From Janthinobacterium sp. (GTDB taxonomy: Bacteria; Pseudomonadota; Gammaproteobacteria; Burkholderiales; Burkholderiaceae_D), in assembly GCF_009923995.1 (NCBI RefSeq), contig NZ_RFSK01000035.1, forward strand, positions 1 to 61,490: a stretch of 61,490 nucleotides of DNA, written 5' to 3'. Positions within the stretch are counted from its first letter, which is position 1; each line of letters begins with the position of its first letter. Positions 25,006-38,559 of the stretch are shown piece after piece. Below the pieces are notes generated by a model. The model was not told the DNA's origin, did no database searches, and saw only the letters and a program-made list of their open reading frames with translations. The position numbers and the translations under genes were made by a program.

Positions 25006-25276
25006 CCCCCTCCCCTGCGCTACAGACAGCCGCCGGCACGGCCCGGCGCGGATAGCCACGCCCCTCCCCGCCTCGCCGGATCAATCGGACATAGCCGTAT
25101 GCGATGTTATCAACTTCACCAATAGCATTATTTAAATTGTATTAATTTTCATCAAGACTAAGCTTGCATATGCGTACTCGCTACGCGCAGCAAACTGGCA
25201 ACGGGATGACCTCCCCGGCATGCAGGGATGCGTCCCGACGCAATGAAGCGACTGTCTCAAGTACAAGGGGATTTCC

Positions 25277-25840
25277 ATGAAAAACATAAAGAGCATTGCC
25301 CTCAAGGCATCCATGCTGACCGCCGTGGCCGTCCTGGCCGGCACGGCGCAAGCGGCCACGTGGGTGGACGTGGGGCCGGCCAGCGGTTTCATCGTGGCCG
25401 GCAGCACCGTCACCTACACCCCGTCGCCCGCACTGGTGGTGAAATACTATGACGATAATCTCGTGCCGCAGAGTCCCGCGGCCATCCAGGGATATCTCAA
25501 CAGCCTGTTCGGCACCAGCCTGGGCGCCGCCGTCTCGGCTTGCGACAATCCCACCTCGGGCTGCACGGCCGGCACCACGGCGGGCATGAGCGGGGGCGTC
25601 AATTCCTATACAAGCGCGGCCGCCTATGACTACCTGGCCATCCACTTCGGCCAGGGCGAGCTGGTATTCCACTGGGCCACGCCCCTGGCTGCCGGCAGCA
25701 CCTTCACGGTGACAGGCCTGCCCAAGGACCTGAGCAACTACAGGGCCTTCACTTCCGCCGTGCCGGAACCTGAAAGCTATGCCATGCTGCTGGCCGGCCT
25801 GGGATTGCTGGGCTGGATGGCGCGGCGCCGCTCGTCCTGA
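25277..25840 (+). CDS. PEP-CTERM sorting-domain exported protein
   Basis: 187 residues with signal peptide (cleavage after GTAQA, about residue 26) and strong ribosome site AAGGGG. The C-terminus has the full PEP-CTERM tripartite signal: VPEPESYAML, a hydrophobic LLAGLGLLGWMA helix and the basic RRR tail. Such proteins are processed by an exosortase and linked to the envelope or exopolysaccharide; no exosortase gene is in this window. The mature part is Gly/Ser/Thr-rich. The 271-base gap before it shows no gene. Confidence 0.88.
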   Translation: MKNIKSIALKASMLTAVAVLAGTAQAATWVDVGPASGFIVAGSTVTYTPSPALVVKYYDDNLVPQSPAAIQGYLNSLFGTSLGAAVSACDNPTSGCTAGTTAGMSGGVNSYTSAAAYDYLAIHFGQGELVFHWATPLAAGSTFTVTGLPKDLSNYRAFTSAVPEPESYAMLLAGLGLLGWMARRRSS

Positions 25841-25920
25841 CAGACACGGCGCGGACGGCGCCAGCCATTTTTTACGCCGCGTAGACGCCACGCCGCCTTC
25901 TTTTTACGGCGCATTGATAC

Positions 25921-25963
25921 CTCTCCCGCTATGCTCGATGACTTCATCGATCATGCGGGAGAG
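25921..25963 (+). promoter_or_regulatory. 43-nt palindrome enclosing the ribosome site of a small gene
   Basis: Outer arms CTCTCCCGC (25921-25929) and GCGGGAGAG (25955-25963) are perfect complements. The centre contains TCGATGA-CT-TCATCGA (25935-25950), a second perfect 7-bp pair. The right outer arm holds the GGGAGAG ribosome site 5 bases before the ATG at 25969, so the folded RNA would hide it. It could instead be a DNA operator. Confidence 0.6.
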
Positions 25964-25968
25964 CATGC

Positions 25969-26130
25969 ATGCACAAGCCACCATTCCAGACGCGCACGCG
26001 ACTGCCCGTGCGCGAACGGCTGCGTCTGACGCAGCTGGCGCGCAAGAAAATGCGGCCGCTATGGTCCGCGCTGTTGTGCGCGCCGCCGCTGCTGTATTTG
26101 CTGAGTGAGGTATTGTTTGCGCGGCCGTGA
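25969..26130 (+). CDS. Small tail-anchored-like membrane protein
   Basis: A 53-residue frame with a strong ribosome site at ideal spacing. The N-terminal half is basic (TRTRLPVRERLRLTQLARKK) and the C-terminal half hydrophobic (LWSALLCAPPLLYLLSEVLF). This layout suggests a cytosolic basic head and a C-terminal membrane anchor. No family recognised. It lies just before tRNA-Arg on the opposite strand. Confidence 0.5.
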   Translation: MHKPPFQTRTRLPVRERLRLTQLARKKMRPLWSALLCAPPLLYLLSEVLFARP

Positions 26131-26162
26131 AGCGGCACGCAGGGAAATGGCCAGTATGAAAC

Positions 26163-26237
26163 TGGTCCGCCCAGAGGGAATCGAACCCCCATTCACGGTT
26201 TAGAAGACCGTTGTCCTATCCGTTGAACGATGGGCGG
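26163..26237 (-). tRNA. tRNA-Arg (anticodon TCT)
   Basis: A cloverleaf can be drawn on the minus strand: acceptor CCGCCCA with TGGGCGG, T at position 8, anticodon loop CTTCTAA, T-loop GGTTCGATTCC, discriminator A and an encoded CCA. 75 nt including CCA. Confidence 0.95.
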
Positions 26238-26293
26238 AAAGGTGCAGTATTTTAATCCATGCGCGTCAGCAATGAAATGGCTGCGCGGAATAG

Positions 26294-26321
26294 AAAACGG
26301 GCTGTCATCTCTGACAGCCCG
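26294..26321 (-). terminator. Intrinsic terminator after tRNA-Pro
   Basis: A perfect 10-bp stem (26298-26307 with 26312-26321), 4-nt loop, then TTTTC on the minus strand. It separates tRNA-Pro from tRNA-Arg. Confidence 0.82.
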
Positions 26322-26331
26322 CTTATGACTT

Positions 26332-26408
26332 TGGTCGGAGTACAAGGATTCGAACCTTGGACCCCCTGGTCCCAAACCAGGTGCGCTACCGGGCTGCGCC
26401 ACACTCCG
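26332..26408 (-). tRNA. tRNA-Pro (anticodon TGG)
   Basis: Minus-strand cloverleaf with acceptor CGGAGTG, D-arm GGCGCAGCCCGGTAGCGC, anticodon stem-loop CCTGGTTTGGGACCAGG, T-loop GGTTCGAATCC and encoded CCA; 77 nt. Confidence 0.96.
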
Positions 26409-26499
26409 AAGACAAGATAATAACGCCCCCACCCAATTTCGTCAATTGCCATAGGCAAATTAGATGGAAATAACTATCGCCCTGCCCGCTCAGCCTGCT

Positions 26500-26541
26500 C
26501 GAAAACGTTCAGGGCAAGGCGGGCAAGGCCGCCCTGGCCCT
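26500..26541 (-). terminator. Possible terminator after glmM
   Basis: Imperfect inverted repeat CAGGGC...GCCCTG followed on the minus strand by AACGTTTTC. The stem has mismatches and the U-tract is short, so this is tentative. Confidence 0.35.
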
Positions 26542-26543
26542 GT

Positions 26544-27881
<1,338 letters not shown>

Positions 27882-27921
27882 AGTCTTTCTCTTTTTGTTG
27901 TTTATATTGAATCTTACAGGC

Positions 27922-28755
27922 TCAGTGCGCCATGCGCCAGACCTTCAGGGCATCGACGGTTTCCGCCACATCATGCACACGGATAATTTCTGCACCTTGC
28001 GCTACCGCAGCCAGGGCGCCGGCGATGCTGCCGGCCAGGCGCTGCCCGACGGGGCGGCCCGTGACGGCGCCGACCATGGACTTGCGCGACAGGCCGGCCA
28101 GCACGGGCAAGCCCAGTTCGCTGCGCAGCTGGCGCGTGGCGCGCAGCAAGGCGTAATTCTGCTCCACCGTCTTGCCGAAGCCGAAGCCGGGATCGACGCA
28201 CAAACGCTCGCGGGCGATGCCGGCCGCCACCATGGTGTCAACCCGTTCGCGCAGGAAGGCGATGACTTCGCGTACCACGTCTTCGTACTGCGGCTGCTGC
28301 TGCATGGTTTCCGGCACGTTCTGCATGTGCATGATGCACAGGGCGCAATCGCTGCCCTGCACGGCCTCGATGGCGCCCGGCGCGCGGAAACCGTTGATAT
28401 CGTTGATCATGTCGGCGCCGGCCAGGATGGCTTCGCGCATCACTTCGGGCTTGTAGGTATCGACGGACAGGGGCTTGCCGCAGTCGCGCAAGGCGTACAG
28501 CACGGGCATGACGCGCTGCAGCTCTTCGCGCAGCGGCAGCGGCGGCGCGCCGGGCCGGCTCGATTCGCCGCCGATGTCGAGGATGTCGGCACCGTCGGCA
28601 ATCATCTGCTCGGCGCGCGACAGGGCAGATTCCAGGTGCTGGTACTGGCCCGCGTCGGAAAAGGAGTCAGGCGTGATGTTGAGGATGCCCATCACCAGCG
28701 CCTGCGCGCCCGACAGGTTGAAGCCGAAACGGCCGAATTGCAAATAGTGTCGCAT
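27922..28755 (-). CDS. folP: Dihydropteroate synthase
   Basis: 277 residues from ATG 28755, the start giving normal family spacing to the first motif; ATG 28773 would add six. It joins p-aminobenzoate to dihydropterin pyrophosphate in folate synthesis and is the sulfonamide target. Motifs: [64 protein letters not shown] and the final RVHDV. It is 40 bases upstream of glmM on the same strand. Confidence 0.97.
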   Translation of the reverse strand: MRHYLQFGRFGFNLSGAQALVMGILNITPDSFSDAGQYQHLESALSRAEQMIADGADILDIGGESSRPGAPPLPLREELQRVMPVLYALRDCGKPLSVDTYKPEVMREAILAGADMINDINGFRAPGAIEAVQGSDCALCIMHMQNVPETMQQQPQYEDVVREVIAFLRERVDTMVAAGIARERLCVDPGFGFGKTVEQNYALLRATRQLRSELGLPVLAGLSRKSMVGAVTGRPVGQRLAGSIAGALAAVAQGAEIIRVHDVAETVDALKVWRMAH

Positions 28756-28796
28756 TTGAAACTTTATAGTCATCAAGGAAACCTGGGGCGCCAACG

Positions 28797-28825
28797 AAAA
28801 AGGGCAAGGATCGCTCCTTACCCTT
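28797..28825 (-). terminator. Intrinsic terminator after ftsH
   Basis: On the minus strand AAGGGTAAGGA pairs with TCCTTGCCCTT around a GCGA loop (one G-U pair), followed by UUU. It lies between ftsH and folP, so folP-glmM probably also has its own promoter. Confidence 0.7.
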
Positions 28826-28859
28826 CTCTTTCACGCCACCAATCAGGCGGTGGTCGCTA

Positions 28860-30740
28860 TCAGGCTGGCGCCGTCACGTTCGGCGAGATGCCGCCCGTGC
28901 CGCTGTCGCCCGCATTGCGGCGCGGCGGGATGACTTTCGGTGGGCGCGGCTCCAGGCCGGCCATGATGTCATTGATTTGCTCTGCATCAATGGTTTCCCA
29001 TTCCAGCAAGGCCTTGGTCATCATTTCCACCTTGTCGCGGTTGCTTTCCAACAAGGTACGCGCCAGGGCGTATTGCTTGTCGAGGATGTTGCGGATTTCA
29101 GCGTCGACCTTTTGCTGGGTCGCTTCCGAGATCGTCTTCGTGGCGCCACCGAAGAAACCTTCGTTTTCGCTGTCTTCGTAGACCATCACGCCCATGCTGT
29201 CGGACATGCCGAAGCGGGTCACCATGGAGCGGGCCAGCTTGGTGGCGCGCGAAAAGTCGTTCGAGGCACCCGTGGACATCTGGCCGACGAAAATCTCTTC
29301 CGCGATACGGCCGCCGAACAGGATGGAAATTTCTTCCAGCATCTTGTCCTTGTAGGCGGACAGGTTGTCGTGTTCCGGCAGCTGCCACGTCAGGCCCAGG
29401 GCCCAGCCGCGCGGCATGATCGTTACCTTGTGCACGGGATCGGCCTTCGGCAGCAGCTTGGCGACGACGGCGTGACCGGACTCATGGTAAGCCGTATTGC
29501 GGCGCTCTTCCTCGCGGATGATCATCGATTTACGCTCGGGACCCATGTAGATCTTGTCTTTCGCGTCTTCGAAGTCGATCATTTCCACCAGGCGCTTGCT
29601 GCGGCGCGCGGCGAACAGGGCTGCTTCGTTGACGAGGTTGGCCAGGTCCGCGCCCGAGAAACCGGGGGTGCCGCGGGCCAGGATATCGGCTTTCACGTCG
29701 GTACCGATAGGCACCTTGCGCATGTGCACGTTCAAGATCTGTTCACGGCCGCGGATATCGGGCAAGCCGACGGACACCTGGCGGTCGAAACGGCCCGGAC
29801 GCAGCAGCGCCTTGTCGAGCACGTCGGCGCGGTTGGTGGCGGCCACGACGATGACGCCGGAGTTCGCTTCAAAACCGTCCATCTCGACCAGCAACTGGTT
29901 CAGGGTCTGTTCGCGCTCGTCATTGCCGCCGCCCATGCCGGCACCACGGTGACGGCCGACAGCGTCGATCTCATCGATGAAGATGATGCACGGCGAATGC
30001 TTTTTCGCGTTTTCGAACATGTCGCGCACGCGGCTGGCGCCCACGCCGACGAACATTTCCACGAAGTCGGAACCGGAAATCGAGAAGAACGGCACCTTGG
30101 CTTCGCCGGCGATGGCGCGCGCCAGCAGGGTTTTACCCGTGCCCGGAGGACCGACCATCAGCACGCCGCGGGGAATGCGGCCGCCCAGTTTCTGGAATTT
30201 GCTCGGATCCTTGAGGAAATCGACCACTTCGTTGACTTCTTCCTTCGCTTCGTCGCAACCGGCGACGTCGGCGAAGGTGACGGTGTTGCTGGCTTCATCC
30301 ATCATGCGTGCCTTCGACTTGCCGAACGAGAATGCCCCGCCCTTGCCGCCGCCTTGCATCTGACGCATGAAGAAGACCCACACGCCGATCAGCAGCAGCA
30401 TGGGGAACCAGGAAACAAAAATAGTTTGCAGGAATGACGCTTCCTCGGGCGGACGCACGTCGAAATGGACGCCATTGTCACGCAGGTCGCCGATCAGGCC
30501 CTTGTCGAGGGTGGTGGCGGTGGTACGTACCTTGGTGTCGTCCATCAGCTTGGCGGTGATCGACGAACCTTCGATCACGACATCCTTGACGCGCTTGGCT
30601 TTGACTTCATCCAGCAAATCGGAATAAGCGATGGCCTTGCTGCCGCCTGTGGCGCCATGACTGTCGAATTGCTTGAACAGCATGAACAACAGCAGCAATA
30701 CGACTACCCAGATGGCAGATTTGGAAAACATGTTATTCAC
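28860..30740 (-). CDS. ftsH: ATP-dependent zinc metalloprotease FtsH
   Basis: 626 residues. A membrane-anchored hexameric protease that degrades misfolded membrane proteins and LpxC/sigma-32 in known relatives. Two N-terminal membrane helices, AAA+ module with Walker A GPPGTGKT, Walker B IIFIDEID and the second region of homology (RPGRFDR), then the zinc site HESGH with a downstream Asp. GTG 30740 is taken as start because AAGGAG lies 5 bases before it; ATG 30731 is the alternative. Follows rlmE, as in many proteobacteria. Confidence 0.98.
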   Translation of the reverse strand: MNNMFSKSAIWVVVLLLLFMLFKQFDSHGATGGSKAIAYSDLLDEVKAKRVKDVVIEGSSITAKLMDDTKVRTTATTLDKGLIGDLRDNGVHFDVRPPEEASFLQTIFVSWFPMLLLIGVWVFFMRQMQGGGKGGAFSFGKSKARMMDEASNTVTFADVAGCDEAKEEVNEVVDFLKDPSKFQKLGGRIPRGVLMVGPPGTGKTLLARAIAGEAKVPFFSISGSDFVEMFVGVGASRVRDMFENAKKHSPCIIFIDEIDAVGRHRGAGMGGGNDEREQTLNQLLVEMDGFEANSGVIVVAATNRADVLDKALLRPGRFDRQVSVGLPDIRGREQILNVHMRKVPIGTDVKADILARGTPGFSGADLANLVNEAALFAARRSKRLVEMIDFEDAKDKIYMGPERKSMIIREEERRNTAYHESGHAVVAKLLPKADPVHKVTIMPRGWALGLTWQLPEHDNLSAYKDKMLEEISILFGGRIAEEIFVGQMSTGASNDFSRATKLARSMVTRFGMSDSMGVMVYEDSENEGFFGGATKTISEATQQKVDAEIRNILDKQYALARTLLESNRDKVEMMTKALLEWETIDAEQINDIMAGLEPRPPKVIPPRRNAGDSGTGGISPNVTAPA

Positions 30741-30941
30741 GAAGACTCCTTGGATGCAGTGCGCATCTCTTTACCTATAGCTAGAAACACGATTTTACTC
30801 GCAATAAGCGGGCCGTGCCAAAGCCCGCCGATCCGTGCGCGCGAAAAAACCGCGTTCACGCAAAAAAGTGCAGTATAAACAATTTAGGCTTTTACGCCAT
30901 TGCCGCCAGCGCACTTCTCGTTCCCATGTGCGGATTCGGCC

Positions 30942-31625
30942 TTAAATATCAAGGGCGGAATCGTCTTCTTCCACGGCATTTTTCAGCGGATTCTTGATTC
31001 CACGTCCCATCAGGAAGATTTCCGAGGATTTATCGCGGCTGGCCTTGGGCTTTTTCTGCACCACGACCTTGAATTCGGCGCGGAATTTCTCCACGATCTG
31101 GCTGAAACCCATGTCTTTAAAGCATTTCACCAGCAAGACGCCCGATGGTTTCAAATGCAATTGCGAAAATTCGATGGCCAGGTCGATCAGGTGCTCCATG
31201 CGCGCGGCATCCGCCGTGGCGATGCCCGACAGGTTGGGCGCCATGTCCGACAGGACCAGGTCGACCTTGCGTCCTTGCAACACCACTTCCAGCTGGCGCA
31301 GCACGCGCGACTCGCGGAAATCGCCCTGGATGAAGTGGAAATCGGCAATCGGCTCCATTTCCAGCATGTCCAGGCCAATCAAGGTACCATTGACCCCGCC
31401 GCCGTCCTTGCCGGCCAGCTTGCGCCGCGTGTACTGGGCCCAGCTGCCAGGAGTGCAGCCCAGGTCGACGATCACCTGGCCAGGTTTGATCAGTTTCTCG
31501 TCTTCATCGATTTCTTTCAGCTTGTATGCTGCCCGGGCGCGGTAGCCCTCTTTTTGCGCCAACTTCACATAAGGATCATTTATGTGGTCGTGCAACCAGT
31601 TTTTGTTTAATTTCTTCTTTGCCAT
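30942..31625 (-). CDS. rlmE: 23S rRNA (uridine-2'-O-)-methyltransferase RlmE (FtsJ/RrmJ)
   Basis: 227 residues. It methylates U2552 of 23S rRNA in the known family. The SAM site is [13 protein letters not shown] and the catalytic K-D-K-E set is seen: Lys in AAYKL, Asp in LVLSDMAPN, Lys in LLVKCF and Glu in SSEIFL. The acidic C-terminal tail is slightly longer than in E. coli. Divergent from yhbY with a 42-base gap. Confidence 0.97.
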   Translation of the reverse strand: MAKKKLNKNWLHDHINDPYVKLAQKEGYRARAAYKLKEIDEDEKLIKPGQVIVDLGCTPGSWAQYTRRKLAGKDGGGVNGTLIGLDMLEMEPIADFHFIQGDFRESRVLRQLEVVLQGRKVDLVLSDMAPNLSGIATADAARMEHLIDLAIEFSQLHLKPSGVLLVKCFKDMGFSQIVEKFRAEFKVVVQKKPKASRDKSSEIFLMGRGIKNPLKNAVEEDDSALDI

Positions 31626-31667
31626 TCGCGTAGAATACTGCTTTTAAGGGAATTACTAAATATTATT

Positions 31668-32138
31668 ATGCTAAAACTTACACCCGTAGAGCGCAGCGCA
31701 CTGCGCGCCGAAGCACACGCGCTGAAGCCTATCGTCATCATTGGCGAAGCGGGCTTGACACCTGCTGTCCTCAAAGAGATCGACCTTGGCCTGGATTCGC
31801 ACGGCCTGATAAAAGTCCGCGTGTTCGGCGACGACCGCGAAGCCCGCGTCGGAATGTACGATACGATTTGCGGCAATCTCGGCGCCGCCCCGGTACAACA
31901 TATTGGCAAACTGCTGGTAATCTACCGTCCGAAAAAAGAAGTGGTTAAGGAGAAGGTCAGCGCCGGCAAAGGCATGCGCGAAGTGACCATCGTCAAGGCC
32001 AGCGCCAGCGGCACCAAGCGCCCCAGCGTGACGAAAGTCATGATCAAGGGCAATGAGCGCGTCACCGAAGGCGGTTCCATCAAGCGTGCCAAGCCACGTC
32101 AGAAGAGCGCCAAGAAAAGCGCACTGGGCAGCAAGTAA
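31668..32138 (+). CDS. yhbY: YhbY-family RNA-binding protein (CRM domain)
   Basis: 156 residues. The CRM domain covers about residues 1-90: LTPVERSALRAEAHALKPIVIIGEAGLTPAVLKEI, then the variant HGLIKVRVFGDDR. Relatives bind pre-50S ribosomes. A Lys/Ser-rich basic tail of about 65 residues extends beyond the usual 97-residue length and probably adds RNA affinity. It keeps the classic divergent arrangement with rlmE-ftsH. Confidence 0.95.
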   Translation: MLKLTPVERSALRAEAHALKPIVIIGEAGLTPAVLKEIDLGLDSHGLIKVRVFGDDREARVGMYDTICGNLGAAPVQHIGKLLVIYRPKKEVVKEKVSAGKGMREVTIVKASASGTKRPSVTKVMIKGNERVTEGGSIKRAKPRQKSAKKSALGSK

Positions 32139-32182
32139 GCCTGTTCACCCGGCCACCGCAAGGCGGCCGGGCTTGAAACAAG

Positions 32183-32220
32183 AAGCGGAGCACGGGATAT
32201 CCCCTGCTCCGCTTTTTTTT
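32183..32220 (+). terminator. Intrinsic terminator of yhbY
   Basis: A 10-bp perfect stem (32183-32192 with 32205-32214) and an eight-T tract ending at 32220, directly followed by a palindromic repeat element. Confidence 0.9.
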
Positions 32221-32286
32221 GGGGTCAGACCCGGCGGGGGATTCCGTCCCAGTGGAACGGAATCCAATCTCGAAGAGACTGACCCC
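32221..32286. repeat. 66-bp palindromic element (REP-like)
   Basis: The ends GGGGTCAG and CTGACCCC are perfect inverted repeats. Inside, GGATTCCGT and ACGGAATCC form a second perfect stem. The element begins at the first base after the yhbY terminator U-tract. Such GGGGTCAG/CTGACCCC palindromes look like mobilised repeats, but copy number cannot be seen here. Confidence 0.65.
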
Positions 32287-32315
32287 GGATGTTTCCGCTT
32301 CTGGGGTTAATAGAA

Positions 32316-32759
32316 CTATTGCTGCTTCCAGATCAGCACGCCCGCCAGCAGGCTCTGCACGGCAAAGATCAGGGTCGACACGCCATGCAGCAGGCCGAAG
32401 CGGCTGCGCATGGCCTCGTCCATGATGCCCGACGGTGCCTGCGCCTTGAGTTCGGCCATCAGCGGCGTGATGCCGAAGTGGCTGAGCAGCGCGCACACGA
32501 GCATGGACAGCACCAGCGCGCCCAGCAGGCGGCGGCGCTTCGCTTCCAGCGCCCCGGGACTCCACTGCAGCAAGGCCAGCAGTATCAGCGCGCAGGCGAT
32601 GGACAGCCACGCTTCGGCACGGAACATGCTGCCGGCAATGTTGCCTGCCAGCACGCGATCGCCCAGGGTGCCGAACAGGGTGGGCGCCACGATGAAGCCG
32701 ATGGTCCACAGGCTGCCCGCCCACAGGGTGGCAACGAGGATGCGCACGCGCGTCAGCAT
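32316..32759 (-). CDS. DUF4149 membrane protein
   Basis: 147 residues with four hydrophobic helices (LVATLWAGSLWTIGFIVAPTLFG; WLSIACALILLALL; LLGALVLSMLVCALLSHFG; LHGVSTLIFAVQSLLAGVLIW). The pattern WAGSLWTIGF-APTLF and FGLLHGVS is typical of DUF4149/TMEM205-like proteins. Function unknown. It overlaps the end of greA (start within the greA stop), so it is translated from the carAB-greA transcript. Confidence 0.8.
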   Translation of the reverse strand: MLTRVRILVATLWAGSLWTIGFIVAPTLFGTLGDRVLAGNIAGSMFRAEAWLSIACALILLALLQWSPGALEAKRRRLLGALVLSMLVCALLSHFGITPLMAELKAQAPSGIMDEAMRSRFGLLHGVSTLIFAVQSLLAGVLIWKQQ

Positions 32760-33235
32760 CAGATGTACAGCACTTCCAGGATTTCGTATTCGCGCGGGCC
32801 GGACGGCGCCTGCACTTCCACCACGTCGCCGGCGTACTTGCCGATCAGCGCGCGGGCGATCGGCGAGGTCACGGACACCTTGTTCATTTTCAGGTCGGCT
32901 TCATCGAGGCCGACGATCTGGTAGGTGACTTTCTGGCCCGATTCCAGGTCTTCCAGGTTCACGGTCGAGGCAAACACGACGCGGCCTTCCGCGTCGAGCG
33001 CCGTCGGATCGATGATTTGCGCGGCACCCAGCTTGCCTTCGAGCTCGGCGATGCGGCCTTCGACGAAGGCCTGGCGCTCCTTGGCGGCATCGTATTCGGC
33101 GTTTTCCGACAGGTCGCCGTGCGAACGCGCTTCGGCGATCGCATCGATGACGATGCGGCGTTCCTTGGTCTTCAAATGATGCAGCTCTTCCTTCAAGAGT
33201 TCTGCGCCGTATTTGGTCAATGGGACTGAGGTCAT
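32759..33235 (-). CDS. greA: Transcription elongation factor GreA
   Basis: 158 residues. The N-terminal coiled coil ([38 protein letters not shown]) carries the acidic DxxxNAEY tip that stimulates RNA cleavage in backtracked RNA polymerase. The C-terminal FKBP-like domain ends in [10 protein letters not shown]. Downstream of carB, as in many betaproteobacteria, but after a hairpin, so it may also be independently transcribed. Confidence 0.97.
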   Translation of the reverse strand: MTSVPLTKYGAELLKEELHHLKTKERRIVIDAIAEARSHGDLSENAEYDAAKERQAFVEGRIAELEGKLGAAQIIDPTALDAEGRVVFASTVNLEDLESGQKVTYQIVGLDEADLKMNKVSVTSPIARALIGKYAGDVVEVQAPSGPREYEILEVLYI

Positions 33236-33307
33236 GTTATCTCTACTATCTACTAGTTATCGGCGCCGTTGCCAGTGTTTTGTCACTGTTATCGGATGCA
33301 CCAAGCG

Positions 33308-33352
33308 AAAACCACAGAGGCCGCGCGCTATTCTGCACGGAACTCTGTGGTT
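33308..33352 (-). terminator. Hairpin terminator between carB and greA
   Basis: AACCACAGAG (33310-33319) pairs perfectly with CTCTGTGGTT (33343-33352); on the minus strand the stem is followed by TTTTCGC. The 23-nt loop is long, so termination may be partial. Confidence 0.6.
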
Positions 33353-33395
33353 GAAGCTTGCAGTGTACCGCCTAACGGCAGTCACTGCAAATAGC

Positions 33396-36618
<3,223 letters not shown>

Positions 36619-36626
<8 letters not shown>

Positions 36627-37797
36627 TTTTCTTTTTCTCCTCCGCAGCCATCAGATTGATGAAGCGGTCAAACAGGTAAGCAACATCCATCGGGCCCGGC
36701 GACGCTTCAGGGTGGCCCTGGAAGCAGAAGGCCGGCTTGTCCGTGCGGGCAAAGCCCTGCAGGGAGCCGTCGAACAGCGATTCATGGGTCACGCGGCAGT
36801 TCGCAGGCAAGGTCGCCGCGTCCACTGCGAAACCGTGGTTTTGCGAGGTGATCAGGACCTGTTTCGTTTCCAGATCCTGCACCGGGTGGTTGGCGCCGTG
36901 GTGGCCGAACTTCATCTTCAAGGTTTTCGCGCCGGACGCGATCGCCATGATCTGGTGGCCGAGGCAGATGCCGAAGGTCGGGATGCCCTTCTCGATCAGC
37001 TCCTTGGTCGCCGCGATGGCGTAGTCGCATGGCTCCGGGTCGCCGGGGCCGTTCGACAGAAAGATGCCGTCCGGGTTCAAAGCCAGGGCGTCGGCGGCCG
37101 TCGCCTGCGCGGGCAGCACGGTGACCTTGCAGCCGCGCGCCGTCAGCATGCGCAGGATATTGCGCTTGACGCCGTAGTCAAAGGCGACCACGTGGTATTT
37201 CGCGTCCGCGTCGGCCAGCTGGCCGTAGCCTTCGCCCAGGGTCCATTCCGTTTCGCGGTATTCGTAGGCGGCCTTGCTCGATACCACCTTGGCCAGGTCC
37301 ATGCCGGCCAGGCCGGGGAAGGAGCGGGCCAGTTCCAGCGCTTGCGCGGCGGATGGCTCGTTGCCCTGCGTGCCGACGAGGATGGCGCCGCCCTGTGCAC
37401 CTTTTTCACGCAGGATGCGCGTGAGCTTGCGTGTATCGATGCCGGCGATGGCGACGATATTTTCAGCTTTGAGGTAGTCGGACAGGGAAAGGGTGGAACG
37501 GAAATTGGATGCCAGCAATGGCAGATCGCGGATGATGAGGCCAGCAGCGTGAACCTTGGAAGATTCGACGTCTTCCGGATTGACGCCCGTATTGCCGATA
37601 TGGGGATAGGTCAGGGTGACCATCTGGCGGCAATAGCTTGGGTCGGTAAGGATTTCCTGATACCCGGTCATGGAGGTGTTGAACACCACCTCGCCCGTGG
37701 TATGACCGGCGGCACCGATCGAAAAACCTTTAAAGATCGTTCCATCAGCAAGCGCTAATATGGCTGGAACGGCAGGGCCAGAAAAAAATGGCGGCAA
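36619..37797 (-). CDS. carA: Carbamoyl-phosphate synthase small subunit (glutamine amidotransferase)
   Basis: 392 residues. It hydrolyses glutamine and passes ammonia to CarB. It has the N-terminal CPSase domain ([28 protein letters not shown]) and a class-I amidotransferase domain with the nucleophile Cys in [10 protein letters not shown] and the His/Glu in [10 protein letters not shown]. Unusual start: TTG 37797 lies 6 bases after AGGAG, whereas the in-frame TTG two codons earlier directly abuts the ribosome site. The rare start may limit translation. Confidence 0.97.
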
Positions 37798-37948
37798 GGG
37801 CAACTCCTGATAAAGTTACCGTAGCTGCGCCACGTCAGACCGACCGCCTAGATACCCGAGCTGCATGCACTCAGGGCGTTTCAACGGTCATTTTGAATGA
37901 GGGGATGGGTAGTCGCTACGGTATATGTGTGATTGGCTAAACCTTTGA

Positions 37949-37977
37949 ATTATAACCAAAAGGAAGCTTTTCCACAA
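37949..37977 (-). promoter_or_regulatory. Candidate carAB promoter with long leader
   Basis: On the minus strand TTGTGG, a 17-base spacer and a perfect TATAAT. This predicts a leader of about 145 nt before carA, long enough for pyrimidine or arginine control. The rest of the gap 37798-38092 holds no gene. Confidence 0.5.
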
Positions 37978-38038
37978 GGAAGAAAATTCAGAACGGGCGG
38001 CATTTTTTTGCGCAGCAGCATAAATCCCCCGCCCCATG

Positions 38039-38070
38039 AAAAAAGCCGCCCGGCTGGCGCGGGGCGGCTT
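38039..38070 (-). terminator. Intrinsic terminator of the GlcG/HbpS-like gene
   Basis: A 9-bp stem (38043-38051 with 38062-38070), followed on the minus strand by a run of six U. Confidence 0.83.
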
Positions 38071-38092
38071 GTTCCGCAATTGCGGCTACTAC

Positions 38093-38500
38093 TTAGGCCG
38101 TCAAAGCGGCGATACCGGCTTTCGCGATTTGCGCATCTTCCGCCGACTTGACGCCCGAGACGCCGACGGCGCCCACGTAGTGGCCTTCGAACACGATGGG
38201 CACGCCGCCTTCCAGCAGGCCGTCGATTTCCGGCACGCTCAGGAACGAGACGCGGCCGCCGTTGATCATCTCTTCATAGATGCGCGATTCGCGGCGGCCC
38301 AGCGCGGCCGTCTTGGCTTTCGATGGCGCGATGTGCGACGAGATGGGCGCCACGCCGTCCATGCGCTGCAGCCAGACCAGGTGGCCGCCGTCATCGACGA
38401 TGGCGATCGTGACCGCCCAGTTATTCTTGACCGCTTCCGCTTCGGCGGCGGCAGCGATTTTCTTCACATCATCCAGGGTCAAAACCGGTTTCGATTGCAT
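38093..38500 (-). CDS. GlcG/HbpS-family protein
   Basis: 135 residues, full family length. Blocks VTIAIVDDGGHLVWLQRMDGV, SKAKTAALGRRES, GGVPIVFEGHYVGAVGVSG and DAQIAKAGI match the GlcG/HbpS fold, a small octameric protein linked to heme binding or glycolate/diol operons in relatives. No such operon is present, so the specific role is unknown. Monocistronic, with its own terminator. Confidence 0.9.
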   Translation of the reverse strand: MQSKPVLTLDDVKKIAAAAEAEAVKNNWAVTIAIVDDGGHLVWLQRMDGVAPISSHIAPSKAKTAALGRRESRIYEEMINGGRVSFLSVPEIDGLLEGGVPIVFEGHYVGAVGVSGVKSAEDAQIAKAGIAALTA

Positions 38501-38559
38501 AGGGCATCCTTGTTATGTTGAAGCAAAATTGTATACGAAATGCATGGCGGCGCCAGCCC

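Noticed and set aside
24999..25008. GACTGACCCC resembling the end of the 66-bp palindrome
   Set aside because: It is the stop region of the GbsR-type gene and has no partner arm nearby.
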